This document shows positions 7,169 through 16,267 of a DNA stretch of 50,480 nucleotides, piece by piece. The first letter of the stretch is position 1, and every line of letters begins with the position of its first letter. Below the pieces are notes generated by a model, which worked only from the letters and a program-made list of their open reading frames with translations, did no database searches and was not told where the DNA came from. The translations under genes and the position numbers were made by a program. The stretch spans positions 1 through 50,480 of the forward strand of contig JASLHI010000042.1 of NCBI GenBank assembly GCA_030149815.1, written 5' to 3'. Source of the stretch: Aquirhabdus sp. Lineage in GTDB: Bacteria; Pseudomonadota; Gammaproteobacteria; Pseudomonadales; Moraxellaceae.

Positions 7169-8161
7169 ATGAAAATTAAGCAGTGTTTGATTGCGATGAG
7201 TCTCGCTTGCGTTATCCCAGTCGCATCCCATGCCCAAAAAATCTGCGTCTTTGATCCCGCAGGAACGCAAGGTGATCAGTACTCATTTATGAAAGATTAT
7301 GCCCTTGCCGCAACGCGATGGGGCGCAGATATCACGCTGAAAGCCTATGTGAACGATCAAAAAGCAACGGATGACTTTATAGATGGGAAATGTGATGGCT
7401 TATTGTCCATCGGCTATCGTATCCGTCAATTTAATAAGTTCACAGGCTCTATCGACAGTTTCGGGCAAGTCACCAGTAACACGATGGCCAGAAACCTAAT
7501 CGGACTCATGGCGAATCCTAAACTTGCACCAGAAATGGTGGAAGGAAATATGGAAATTGCAGGAGTCTCAGCTCTAGGCATGCTCTATCCCATGACCAAT
7601 GATCGCAGTATCAATACCATGCTCAAAATGATGGGTAAACGCTTTGGGGTCTTGGATTTTGATAATACTGAAAAGGCAACTGTGGAAAAGCTGGGCGGGA
7701 TACCAATCACGACGAGTTTGTCAGGTGTTGGCGCGATGTTTAATGCAAATAAGCTGGATTTGGTTTTTTTACCCGCCTATGCCTATCAAGCATTAGATAT
7801 CAAAAAAGGCATGGGGACGAATGGCGCAATTGCTAAATATCCCGTTGCGTATATCACGATGCAAATCGTCGTTCGCAGTAACAAATTCCCCGAAAATTAC
7901 GGACAACGAAGTCGGACTTGGTTTGCAGAGCAGCTTGATCGTGGATTCAAAAATAACAAGCGTCTTGAAGATAGTATTGACCCTCGACTATGGGAGAATC
8001 TCCCTGACTTAGATAAAAAAGGCTATGACAGAATCCTTCGTCAAGTCCGCATCGATTTCGAACAAAAAGGAGTCTATAGCAAGCACATGGCATCCATCGC
8101 CAAAAAGATGCGCTGTATGGATGATCCCAATAATGTCGAATGCTCGCTTACTGGTGAATGA
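7169..8161 (+). CDS. Secreted putative solute-binding protein (DUF6091-like), copy 1
   Basis: The 330-residue product begins with a clear signal peptide (MKIKQCLIAMSLACVIPVAS, then cleavage near HAQ-K). The mature protein starts KICVFDPAGTQGD and keeps four cysteines shared with copy 2, which could pair in the periplasm. I match it by memory to the family annotated in Acinetobacter as putative solute-binding protein (DUF6091), often found beside acnD; no ligand is known to me. A GGAGGA site lies upstream. It is followed by its own terminator. By eye it is roughly four-fifths identical to copy 2, with most differences in the signal peptide and scattered surface positions. Confidence 0.82.
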   Translation: MKIKQCLIAMSLACVIPVASHAQKICVFDPAGTQGDQYSFMKDYALAATRWGADITLKAYVNDQKATDDFIDGKCDGLLSIGYRIRQFNKFTGSIDSFGQVTSNTMARNLIGLMANPKLAPEMVEGNMEIAGVSALGMLYPMTNDRSINTMLKMMGKRFGVLDFDNTEKATVEKLGGIPITTSLSGVGAMFNANKLDLVFLPAYAYQALDIKKGMGTNGAIAKYPVAYITMQIVVRSNKFPENYGQRSRTWFAEQLDRGFKNNKRLEDSIDPRLWENLPDLDKKGYDRILRQVRIDFEQKGVYSKHMASIAKKMRCMDDPNNVECSLTGE

Positions 8162-8180
8162 TCAATATTAGGCTAACCTT

Positions 8181-8224
8181 AAAAACAAAGAACTCTATCT
8201 AAGTAGATAGGGTTCTTTGTTTTG
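8181..8224 (+). terminator. Terminator after solute-binding copy 1
   Basis: ACAAAGAACTCTATCT and AGATAGGGTTCTTTGT form a long stem with A and T runs outside. The same stem sequence, slightly changed, follows copy 2, so it is part of the duplicated unit. Confidence 0.88.
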
Positions 8225-8440
8225 AGAAAATAACGAATTCAACCACATTCTCTTTAAATAAATAACTCTTGTGCAAATTGTTTTGGAGTCGTTTAGCCAG
8301 CACCTTCACATATTCTTCACATCAATACATATAGGTTCTTCATTGAGAATATGGAATTTCTCCGTGCTGTAATTACGCTCTAAATTGTCATCGACATTCG
8401 TTGCCATTCTAAATAAATGCCTATGCCAATGTACTAATTT
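8225..8440 (-). other. Possible second, highly decayed acnD 3' relic
   Basis: This is part of a 455-base gap between the two solute-binding genes. Translated on the minus strand near 8260-8310 it gives CEGAG, a stop, then TTPKQFAQELF, which recalls EAGGVLQRFAQDFL at the end of AcnD. It is in the place where the duplication model predicts a relic. The rest of the stretch no longer aligns, so this is weak support. From 8440 on, homology with the region upstream of copy 1 is obvious. Confidence 0.25.
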
Positions 8441-8478
8441 CCAGCAGTCAGAGATTTGTATCCTTGATTGAATCGGAG

Positions 8479-8506
8479 TTGACGGCTTGCATGATTCAAG
8501 ATAAGT
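8479..8506 (+). promoter_or_regulatory. Predicted promoter of the second solute-binding gene
   Basis: TTGACG, 16 bases, ATAAGT: the same elements and spacing as upstream of copy 1, preceded by the shared stretch GATTTGTATCC / AATTTGTATCC. The leader to the ATG is 110 bases. Confidence 0.45.
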
Positions 8507-8616
8507 TCGATCAAAATGCAATCTGTTTAATCCAATAAATCGGCTGTGTTATCGGAAGGCGCACTTGTTCGTCGTGGTGTCGTGTAAAACGAAATGTTTT
8601 CAATGGATGGAGTTCT

Positions 8617-9615
8617 ATGAATATCAAAGATCGTTTATTAACCGCTATAACTCTACTTGCTTTTACTCTCCCTGCAACATCTTATGCCCAAAAAATCTGT
8701 GTTTTTGACCCTGCTGGAACGCAAGGCGATTCGTATTCTCTCATGAAAGATTATGCCCTTGCTGCAAAACAATGGGGTGCTGACGTCACCTTGAAGCCTT
8801 ATGTGAGTGATCAGAAAGCAACAGATGATTTTAATGATGGGAAGTGTGATGGTTTATCGTCGATCGGCTATCGTATTCGTCAGTTTAATAAATTCACTGG
8901 TTCGATCGATAGTTTTGGTCAAGTGCCGAATGAAAATATGGCCAGAACATTACTTGGACTGATGGCGAATCCTAAACTTGCACCAGAAATGGTTGAAGGA
9001 AACATGGAAATCGTCGGTGTCTCTGGTTATGGCATGTTGTATCCCATGACGAATGATCGCAGCATCAATACGATGAGTAAAATGATGGGTAAACGTTTTG
9101 GGATCTTGGATTTTGATAGTACCGAAAAGGAAACGGTTGAAAAGTTAGGGGGTATCCCTGTCGCCACGAGTTTGGCTGGCATCGGAACAATGTTTAATTC
9201 TGGCAAGTTGGATCTGATTTTTTTACCTGCTTATGCATATCGAGCATTGGATATCAGCAAAGGCATGGGCGCAAATGGTGCGATCGCGAAATATCCAGTG
9301 GCATATATCACCGTACAGATCGTGGTTCGCCGTGATAAATTCCCTGAAAATTATGGACAAAGAAGCCGCACTTGGGTTGCTGGACAACTGGACCGTTTAT
9401 TCAAAACGAATAAGCGTCTGGAGGATAGTATCGATCCTCGGCTTTGGGAGGATCTGCCTGAGCTCGATAAAAAAGGATATGACAGAATTTTACGCCAAGT
9501 GCGTATAAATTTTGAACAGAAAGGGATTTATGATAAGCATATGGCATCGATTGCGAAAAAGATGCGTTGTATGAATGATTCTAAGAATATTGAATGTTCA
9601 ATGAATGATGAATGA
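8617..9615 (+). CDS. Secreted putative solute-binding protein (DUF6091-like), copy 2
   Basis: The 332-residue paralogue of the preceding gene has a signal peptide ending TSYAQ and a mature start KICVFDPAGTQGD. Long blocks are identical to copy 1, such as GLMANPKLAPEMVEGNMEI, PMTNDRSINTM and KFPENYGQRSRTW. A TGGAG site sits upstream of the ATG. It converges on acnD with a shared terminator between them, which I take as the original arrangement, making copy 1 the product of duplication. Its presence next to acnD suggests, without proof, a link to uptake or sensing of a short-chain or tricarboxylic acid. No transporter membrane genes are nearby. Confidence 0.82.
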   Translation: MNIKDRLLTAITLLAFTLPATSYAQKICVFDPAGTQGDSYSLMKDYALAAKQWGADVTLKPYVSDQKATDDFNDGKCDGLSSIGYRIRQFNKFTGSIDSFGQVPNENMARTLLGLMANPKLAPEMVEGNMEIVGVSGYGMLYPMTNDRSINTMSKMMGKRFGILDFDSTEKETVEKLGGIPVATSLAGIGTMFNSGKLDLIFLPAYAYRALDISKGMGANGAIAKYPVAYITVQIVVRRDKFPENYGQRSRTWVAGQLDRLFKTNKRLEDSIDPRLWEDLPELDKKGYDRILRQVRINFEQKGIYDKHMASIAKKMRCMNDSKNIECSMNDE

Positions 9616-9666
9616 TTTATTGGGTGTGATGCTTGGTGTGATAGCTAAGATTTAGCAACTCGTAAA

Positions 9667-9702
9667 AACAAAGAACCCTATCATCTATATAGGGTTCTTT
9701 TA
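9667..9702. terminator. Bidirectional terminator between solute-binding copy 2 and acnD
   Basis: AAAGAACCCTAT and ATAGGGTTCTTT form the stem, with A and T runs on the outsides. It serves the two convergent genes and resembles the terminator after copy 1. Confidence 0.88.
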
Positions 9703-9717
9703 TTTCAGCAAGAGAAA

Positions 9718-12339
9718 TTAAGCGACATTACCTTCCAAGAAGTCTTGTGCAAAGCGTTGCAATACACCACCTGCTTCATAAATGAGCACTTCTTCCGCAG
9801 TATCTAAGCGTGAAGTCACAGGCACTTCAAGAGTCTCACCATTTGCACGATGAATGACTAATGTCAGGTCTTGACGCTCTTTACGCTCGCCCTTCACATC
9901 ATAAGTTTCTGTACCATCCAGACCCAGTGTTAAACGTGTAGTCCCTGCTTTAAATTGCAGTGGCAGCACGCCCATACCAATCAGGTTGGTACGGTGAATA
10001 CGCTCAAAGCCTTCTGCTGCAATCGCTTCTACACCTGCCAAACGGACGCCTTTTGCCGCCCAGTCACGGCTAGAGCCTTGACCATAATCCGCACCCGCAA
10101 TAATGATGAGCGGTTGTTTGCGATCCATATAGGTCTCAATTGCTTCCCACATGCGCATGACTTTGCCTTCTGGCTCAACACGTGCAAGAGAACCTTGCTT
10201 GATGCTACCGTCTTCTTTGCGAACCATCTCGTTCATCAGTTTCGGATTAGCAAAAGTCGCACGCATCGCAGTCAAGTGATCGCCACGGTGAGTCGCGTAA
10301 GAGTTAAAATCTTCTTCTGGCAGACCCATTTTGTGTAGATATTCACCCGCAGCACTGTCCATCATAATTGCGTTAGATGGCGATAAATGGTCAGTGGTGA
10401 TGTTGTCTGGTAGTACAGCCAGCGCACGCATACCCGTCAGAGTACGTGGGTTGGCTGCTAGCGCACCCATACCTGTGGTATCCCAGTAAGGCGGACGACG
10501 GATATAAGTCGACATCGGACGCCAGTCGTAGAGTGGGCTCGCTGCTTCTTCAACTGTACCGAGATCAAACATCGGGATGTAAACTTTGCGGAATTGTTCT
10601 GGCTTGACGCTTTTCGCGACCAACGCATCAATTTCTTCATCTGATGGCCAGATGTCTTTTAAGTAAATTGGATTGCCGTTTTTGTCGGTGCCCAACACGT
10701 CTTTTTCAATATCAAAACGAATTGTACCCGCAATCGCATATGCCACTACCAATGGCGGAGAGGCTAAGAAAGCTTGTTTTGCATACGGATGGATACGTCC
10801 GTCAAAGTTACGGTTACCTGATAGCACAGCAGTCGCGTACAGGTCGCGGTCAATGATTTCTTGTTGAATCACTGGATCGAGTGCACCTGACATTCCGTTA
10901 CAGGTGGTACATGCGTAAGCAACGATACCAAAGCCGAGTTTTTCGAGATCGGTTAAAACACCAGCTTCTTCCAAGTACAGTGCAGCGGCTTTAGAGCCAG
11001 GAGCAAAAGAAGATTTCACCCAAGGTTTGCGTACCAAACCGAGTTCAAGGGCTTTACGTGCCAGCAAGCCAGCGGCGACAGTGTTACGTGGATTAGAAGT
11101 GTTGGTACATGAAGTAATCGCTGCGATAATCACTGCACCATCAGGCATTAATCCTTCGGCTTCTTGTGCTTTTGCCGCATCCAAGTTGCCCGCGATGCCT
11201 TTTGCAGCCAAATCAGCAGTTGCCACGCGCGCATGTGGATTCGATGGACCAGCCATGTTACGCGTGACAGTCGACAAGTCAAAAGTCAGGACACGCGGGT
11301 AAACGGCTTTGGTCATCTCAGATGCCCACAGACCTGTAGTTTTTGCATAGTTTTCAACGAGAGCGATTTGATCTTCTTCGCGACCAGTGAGGCGGAGGTA
11401 ATCGATGGTTTGCTGATCGATGTAGAACATCGCCGCAGTCGCGCCGTATTCTGGTGTCATGTTGGAAATCGTCGCACGATCGCCAATGGTCATGCTGTCT
11501 GCGCCTTCGCCGAAGAATTCGACATACGCGCCAACCACACGTTCTTTACGTAAAAATTCAGTCAATGCCAAGACGATGTCGGTTGCGGTAATGCCAGCTT
11601 GACGTTTCCCCTTCAGCTCCACACCCACGATGTCTGGTAGACGCATCATCGATGCACGACCGAGCATGACGGTTTCTGCTTCTAAACCACCAACACCAAT
11701 CGCGATCACGCCAAGTGCATCTACGTGTGGTGTGTGTGAGTCGGTACCCACACAAGTATCAGGGAATGCCAAACCGTCACGGTTTTGGATGACTGGCGAC
11801 ATTTTTTCCAGATTGATCTGGTGCATGATGCCATTACCCGCTGGAATCACGTCGACGTTTTTAAACGCAGTCTTCGTCCAGTCGATAAAGTGAAAACGGT
11901 CTTCGTTGCGACGATCTTCAATCGCGCGGTTTTTGTTAAACGCATCAGGATCAAAACCACCACATTCCACTGCGAGTGAGTGGTCAACGATCAATTGTGT
12001 TGGAACGACAGGGTTCACTTTAGACGGATCACCACCTTGATCAGCAATCGCATCACGCAGACCAGCCAAATCAACCAGTGCAGTTTGACCCAAAATGTCA
12101 TGACAGACTACGCGCGCTGGATACCACGGAAAATCCAAATCTTGACGACGTTCGATGAGCTGCTTTAACGAATTGGTTAAAGTTGCAGGATCGCAGCGGC
12201 GTACTAACTGTTCCGCCAAAACTTTTGATGTATATGGGAGCGTGTCATAGCTGTTTTGTTGAATCGCTTCGACTGCTGCACGCGTATCAAAGTAGTCAAG
12301 TTGAGTGTTCGGTAAGTGTTTGCGGTAGGCTGTATTCAT
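9718..12339 (-). CDS. acnD: Fe/S-dependent 2-methylcitrate dehydratase AcnD
   Basis: The 873-residue protein is an aconitase-superfamily enzyme with the three 4Fe-4S cysteines C411 (TSCTNTSNP), C477 and C480 (ACTTCNGMSGALD). The swivel domain is at the C terminus (GADYGQGSSRDWAAKGVRL). The overall sequence and the presence of prpF in the window assign it to AcnD, which dehydrates 2-methylcitrate in propionate degradation, rather than AcnA of the TCA cycle. It is separated from prpC by an opposite-strand EAL gene, so it must be read from its own promoter. Its last ~50 codons exist again as a frameshifted relic at 6822-6969. Confidence 0.93.
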   Translation of the reverse strand: MNTAYRKHLPNTQLDYFDTRAAVEAIQQNSYDTLPYTSKVLAEQLVRRCDPATLTNSLKQLIERRQDLDFPWYPARVVCHDILGQTALVDLAGLRDAIADQGGDPSKVNPVVPTQLIVDHSLAVECGGFDPDAFNKNRAIEDRRNEDRFHFIDWTKTAFKNVDVIPAGNGIMHQINLEKMSPVIQNRDGLAFPDTCVGTDSHTPHVDALGVIAIGVGGLEAETVMLGRASMMRLPDIVGVELKGKRQAGITATDIVLALTEFLRKERVVGAYVEFFGEGADSMTIGDRATISNMTPEYGATAAMFYIDQQTIDYLRLTGREEDQIALVENYAKTTGLWASEMTKAVYPRVLTFDLSTVTRNMAGPSNPHARVATADLAAKGIAGNLDAAKAQEAEGLMPDGAVIIAAITSCTNTSNPRNTVAAGLLARKALELGLVRKPWVKSSFAPGSKAAALYLEEAGVLTDLEKLGFGIVAYACTTCNGMSGALDPVIQQEIIDRDLYATAVLSGNRNFDGRIHPYAKQAFLASPPLVVAYAIAGTIRFDIEKDVLGTDKNGNPIYLKDIWPSDEEIDALVAKSVKPEQFRKVYIPMFDLGTVEEAASPLYDWRPMSTYIRRPPYWDTTGMGALAANPRTLTGMRALAVLPDNITTDHLSPSNAIMMDSAAGEYLHKMGLPEEDFNSYATHRGDHLTAMRATFANPKLMNEMVRKEDGSIKQGSLARVEPEGKVMRMWEAIETYMDRKQPLIIIAGADYGQGSSRDWAAKGVRLAGVEAIAAEGFERIHRTNLIGMGVLPLQFKAGTTRLTLGLDGTETYDVKGERKERQDLTLVIHRANGETLEVPVTSRLDTAEEVLIYEAGGVLQRFAQDFLEGNVA

Positions 12340-12383
12340 GGCGATTTGGCTCTATCAAGATGTGCTTTTAAGAAAGTGATCGT

Positions 12384-12413
12384 ATTGTACTCCTTCAAAA
12401 TGCCATTTCCCAA
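12384..12413 (-). promoter_or_regulatory. Candidate acnD promoter
   Basis: On the minus strand TTGGGA (12413-12408), 18 bases and TACAAT (12389-12384) lie about 45 bases before the acnD ATG. The 396-base gap to the divergent EAL gene is AT-rich. Apart from this site and a good AAAGGA ribosome binding site for the EAL gene I see nothing in it. Confidence 0.3.
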
Positions 12414-12735
12414 ATCGTTTATATTTCATGTAGATAGTGCGCTAATTGGCATTTTTTAGAGTTTTTGCTCGAGAATGTTTGTCTATTTGTATTTTTTTTA
12501 CCTTTTTATTTACAAAATAAGATAGATTGCAGTCTTGTATGATCAATTTTTTACCATAAGAGACTCAGATTGTGTGTGACGGACGATGATTGAGTTCTTT
12601 TAGAATCCAAAAAGTCACGTTATCGGTCTTGAGTAAATTCGTGAGTTTGTCGCATGAGGCGCTGCTCACGGAAGGCGATAAGTAGCACGATTTAAGAAGA
12701 ATATGTGCGGCAGTACTTGAGAAAGGATTGAAGTC

Positions 12736-14127
12736 ATGCAGCCAATGGATAGGCAGAATGCACCTCGGTTTCACTTGATGAGTCAAGATTTAAACCGAGA
12801 ATTTCGTTTACATCGTATGCTGTACGCGTGTTGTATGGTGCTCATCGGTGTAGATGTGCTTTGGGGAATTTATAATATTTCCCATGAGCAGTGGGGACAA
12901 CTCATCATCAGGTTTATGCTGATTACAGCAGGCACGGTGGCCTTTGTACTGATCCGAAAGGGGAAGGTACTGGGAGCATGTGTTGTATTGGCGACTCTGT
13001 CATTTGTTGTGTTCTGTATTTTGAGTATTATTTATGATGTTCCCACCGAGCATACTCAGCGAACGGTACATATCTTCTTTTTATTGGTTGGTATTGCCTG
13101 TTTTATTGGCTTTAAAGATGAACATTATGTGCTGTCGTATGGTTTTCCTTTAGTTTGTTTTGTCGCGTTTGTTTTTTTTGGTAGTAGTCAATGGGGTATT
13201 GAGACCTCAGCTGCGATGAATCCCCAAGAGCGGGCGATTTGTGTGTGGCTAAATAATATTATTGCCTTAAGCCTCATGTATATCCTGTTCCATGTGATGC
13301 AGAGCAATGCTAAAAAAACCAATGCGATCGAAGTCGAGTTACTGAAGGCGTTATCTCATAATCAGTTTGTACTTTATTTTCAACCGCAAGCGGGTGAAAG
13401 TGGACAAATCATTGGTGCAGAGGCGTTAATCCGCTGGATTCATCCAACGGGAGGGATGATTACCCCGAACGAATTTATTCCATTAGCCGAGCAAATCGGC
13501 ATCATCCGCCCACTAGGCCATTGGGTGTTGGGGACAGCTTGCGCTCAACTGGTGAAGTGGTCAAACAAACCAGAAACCGCAAAGCTGTCTTTATCCATTA
13601 ACGTCAGTGCACAAGAGTTCAACCAAAGCGATTATGTTGCTCAGGTTTTGTCGGTACTTGAGCGTTCAGGTGCTCAGCCTTCATTACTCAAATTAGAGTT
13701 GACGGAAAGTATGTTGGTGAATGATGTGGATGATATTATTAGCAAAATGACTGCACTCAAAGCCGCAGGGGTACGCATTTCACTGGATGATTTTGGTACA
13801 GGCTATTCATCACTCAGTTATCTGAAAAAGTTGCCTTTAGATCAATTGAAAGTCGATCAGTCGTTTGTTCGTGAGATGTTATCTAGTCCACAAGATGAAG
13901 CGATTGTCCGTACCGTGGTATCGCTCGCGCACAATATGGAGTTGGATGTCATTGCGGAGGGGGTGGAAACTGAAGAACAGCGCCAGTTTTTGCGTAGTAT
14001 TGGCTGTTTCACCATACAGGGCTATTTACTGAGTCATCCTCTGCGAATCGGTGAATTCAATGATTTGATTCAAAGTCGATTAGCGGTTGTTGCTGATGAG
14101 GTTGATGTTGAGCTTCAAGAGGTGTGA
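12736..14127 (+). CDS. Membrane-bound EAL-domain c-di-GMP phosphodiesterase
   Basis: Residues 1-190 hold about six transmembrane helices with no known sensor motif; residues 200-455 form an EAL domain. The catalytic set by alignment with RocR is complete: E229 (in EALIRW), N289, E321, D351/D352 (DDFGTGYSS), K372, E408 and Q428. It should hydrolyse c-di-GMP to pGpG. There is no GGDEF domain. The ATG has AAAGGA eight bases upstream. It lies between prpC and acnD on the opposite strand, interrupting the methylcitrate gene order, with a terminator shared with prpC. Confidence 0.92.
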   Translation: MQPMDRQNAPRFHLMSQDLNREFRLHRMLYACCMVLIGVDVLWGIYNISHEQWGQLIIRFMLITAGTVAFVLIRKGKVLGACVVLATLSFVVFCILSIIYDVPTEHTQRTVHIFFLLVGIACFIGFKDEHYVLSYGFPLVCFVAFVFFGSSQWGIETSAAMNPQERAICVWLNNIIALSLMYILFHVMQSNAKKTNAIEVELLKALSHNQFVLYFQPQAGESGQIIGAEALIRWIHPTGGMITPNEFIPLAEQIGIIRPLGHWVLGTACAQLVKWSNKPETAKLSLSINVSAQEFNQSDYVAQVLSVLERSGAQPSLLKLELTESMLVNDVDDIISKMTALKAAGVRISLDDFGTGYSSLSYLKKLPLDQLKVDQSFVREMLSSPQDEAIVRTVVSLAHNMELDVIAEGVETEEQRQFLRSIGCFTIQGYLLSHPLRIGEFNDLIQSRLAVVADEVDVELQEV

Positions 14128-14156
14128 TTTATTTGCTCTTTCAAATATTTGCACAA

Positions 14157-14187
14157 TAAAAAAGCCCTCGTTGAGGGCTTTTTTACA
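14157..14187. terminator. Bidirectional terminator between the EAL gene and prpC
   Basis: AAAAAAGCCCTC and GAGGGCTTTTTT flank a short loop, giving U-tracts both ways for the convergent genes. Confidence 0.9.
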
Positions 14188-14197
14188 TCAAAACCGA

Positions 14198-15328
14198 TTA
14201 ACCACGTTGCGCGATCGGAGTGACTTGGCGTAGCTCTGGACCTGTATATTCGGCACTTGGGCGAATGATACGGTTGTCAGCACGTTGTTCCATGACGTGT
14301 GCAGCCCAACCAGTCAAACGGCTGATCACGAAAATTGGCGTGAACAGTTTGGTTGGAATACCCATGAAGTGGTATGCAGAAGCGTGGAAAAAGTCTGCAT
14401 TACAGAACAGTTTCTTCTCGCGCCACATGACTTCTTCACAGCGGACAGACACAGGGTAGAGCACAGTGTCGCCGACATCTGCGGCTAGTTTTTCTGACCA
14501 CAGTTTGATGATGCCGTTACGTGGATCGTTGTCTTTGTAGATCGCGTGACCAAAGCCCATGATCTTATCTTTACGAGCCAACATCGCCATCATTTCTTGT
14601 TCAGCATGATCTGGGCTGGTGAATTTCTCGATCATGTCCATCGCAGCTTCGTTTGCGCCGCCGTGTAATGGACCACGCAGTGAACCAATCGCTGCAGTGA
14701 TACAAGAATGCATATCAGACAAGGTTGATGCACAAACACGAGCAGTGAATGTTGAAGCATTGAATTCATGCTCTGCGTACAGAATTAATGAAACGTTCAT
14801 GGTTTGTGCATGCAATGCGTTAGGTTTTTCACCTTTCAGCAAATGCAAGAAATGTGAACCAATGCTGTCGTCATCGGTTTCAGTCTCGATACGTACGCCG
14901 TCATGGCTGAAACGATACCAATAAGTGATGATCGATGGGAATGCCGCGAGCAAACGGTCAGTTTTGTCTTGTTGCTCTGCAAAGCTAAGTTCAGTTTCAA
15001 GGTTCCCGAGCATTGAACAACCCGTGCGCATGACATCCATTGGATGCGCTTCTTTTGGAATGTTTTCCAAAACGGTTTTTAGGGCTTGTGGTAAGCCGCG
15101 TAAGGTTTTCAGTTTTGTTTTATATGCCGCAAGCTGCGCTTTGGTTGGGAGTTCACCGAAGAAAATCAAATACGCAACTTCTTCAAATTCACAATGTTCT
15201 GCCAAATCACGTACGTCGTAGCCACGATAAGTCAGGCCTGCACCTTCTTTACCGACGGTTGATAATGCAGTTTTACCTGCAACTTGACCACGTAAGCCTG
15301 CGCCAGAGAGTACTTTTGCTTCTGCCAT
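14198..15328 (-). CDS. prpC: 2-methylcitrate synthase
   Basis: This 376-residue citrate-synthase-family enzyme condenses propionyl-CoA with oxaloacetate. The catalytic residues are H222 (GPLHGGANE), H261 (GFGHAIYK) and D312 (NADFFHA), with the EHEFNASTFTARV block before them. The length of about 375 residues and the N-terminal LRGQVAGKTALSTVG, without the extra N-terminal domain of the hexameric TCA-cycle enzyme, point to PrpC. It follows prpB after 60 bases on the same strand, so the two form an operon that ends at the terminator shared with the EAL gene. Confidence 0.95.
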   Translation of the reverse strand: MAEAKVLSGAGLRGQVAGKTALSTVGKEGAGLTYRGYDVRDLAEHCEFEEVAYLIFFGELPTKAQLAAYKTKLKTLRGLPQALKTVLENIPKEAHPMDVMRTGCSMLGNLETELSFAEQQDKTDRLLAAFPSIITYWYRFSHDGVRIETETDDDSIGSHFLHLLKGEKPNALHAQTMNVSLILYAEHEFNASTFTARVCASTLSDMHSCITAAIGSLRGPLHGGANEAAMDMIEKFTSPDHAEQEMMAMLARKDKIMGFGHAIYKDNDPRNGIIKLWSEKLAADVGDTVLYPVSVRCEEVMWREKKLFCNADFFHASAYHFMGIPTKLFTPIFVISRLTGWAAHVMEQRADNRIIRPSAEYTGPELRQVTPIAQRG

Positions 15329-15388
15329 GTTGTTAATTCCTATAGAAACTAAAGAGATGGATCTAAGTTAAAGGTTTAAAAAAACCTA

Positions 15389-16267
15389 TTATTTATCTGC
15401 TTTGAACAACGCATCTAATTTATCTTCGTACGAATGATAATCTAAGAATTGATAGAGTTCTTTGCGTTTTTGCATTAAATCGAGCACATTGACTTGGGTG
15501 CCTTCTTTGCGTACTGCTTCGAAGACTGCCAGTGCGGCTTTTTGCATCGCGCGAGTTCCAGAAAGTGGATAAAGCACCATCGCAATGTCTTGTTCACGCA
15601 ATTGTTCAACGGTGTAGTACGGAGTATCACCAAATTCAGTGATATTGGCGAGAACTGGAACTTTGACCGCATCACAGACTTTTTTGTACATGGTGATGTC
15701 AGTCATCGCTTCAGCAAAAATTGCATCTGCGCCTGCTTCAACGAATGCACAAGCACGATCAATCACGCCTTGTAAGCCTTCAGCTTGTAATGAATCAGTA
15801 CGCGCCATAATGACAAAATCAGAATCCGTTTTTGCATCGACAGCCGCTTTAACGCGATCCACCATTTCTTGTTTAGAGACGATTTCTTTGTTTGGACGAT
15901 GGCCACAGCGTTTTTGTGCAACTTGATCTTCGATATGAACTGCAGCAACACCTGCACGAATCATTTCTTTAACTGTGCGACCAATGTTGAACGCGCCACC
16001 CCAACCGGTATCAATATCAACTAAAAGCGGTGTATCGACAACACTGGTGATACGACGTGCATCGATGAGCACATCTTCAAGTGAGGTAATACCTAAATCA
16101 GGTAAGCCGTAAGAGTAGTTTGCAACTCCTGCGCCTGATAAATAAATGGCTTTATAGCCCACTTGCGTTGCCATCATAGCAGCGTAGGTGTTGACCGTTC
16201 CCATGATTTGTAATGGTTTTTCGGCTGCTAAGGCTTCTCTAAAACGTTTACCTGCACTATTTGACAT
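15389..16267 (-). CDS. prpB: 2-methylisocitrate lyase
   Basis: The 292-residue product is an isocitrate-lyase/PEP-mutase-family TIM barrel. The signature KRCGH (119-123, catalytic C121) and the metal-binding VDIDTGWG segment are intact. It splits 2-methylisocitrate into pyruvate and succinate, the last step of the cycle. The ATG at 16267 has GAGGAG seven bases upstream; a TTG three bases earlier would be too close to that site. It is the first gene of the prpBC unit. The GntR- or PrpR-type regulator that normally sits beside prpB is missing from this window. Confidence 0.94.
   Translation of the reverse strand: MSNSAGKRFREALAAEKPLQIMGTVNTYAAMMATQVGYKAIYLSGAGVANYSYGLPDLGITSLEDVLIDARRITSVVDTPLLVDIDTGWGGAFNIGRTVKEMIRAGVAAVHIEDQVAQKRCGHRPNKEIVSKQEMVDRVKAAVDAKTDSDFVIMARTDSLQAEGLQGVIDRACAFVEAGADAIFAEAMTDITMYKKVCDAVKVPVLANITEFGDTPYYTVEQLREQDIAMVLYPLSGTRAMQKAALAVFEAVRKEGTQVNVLDLMQKRKELYQFLDYHSYEDKLDALFKADK

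Noticed and set aside
8306..8521. 71-codon minus-strand frame between the two solute-binding genes
   Set aside because: No ribosome site, no family resemblance, and it overlaps the duplicated promoter. I treat the region as decayed and regulatory sequence.
9718..12339. Alternative assignment of acnD as the TCA-cycle aconitase AcnA
   Set aside because: The N-terminal sequence, the company of prpB, prpC and prpF, and overall likeness to AcnD favour the methylcitrate enzyme.
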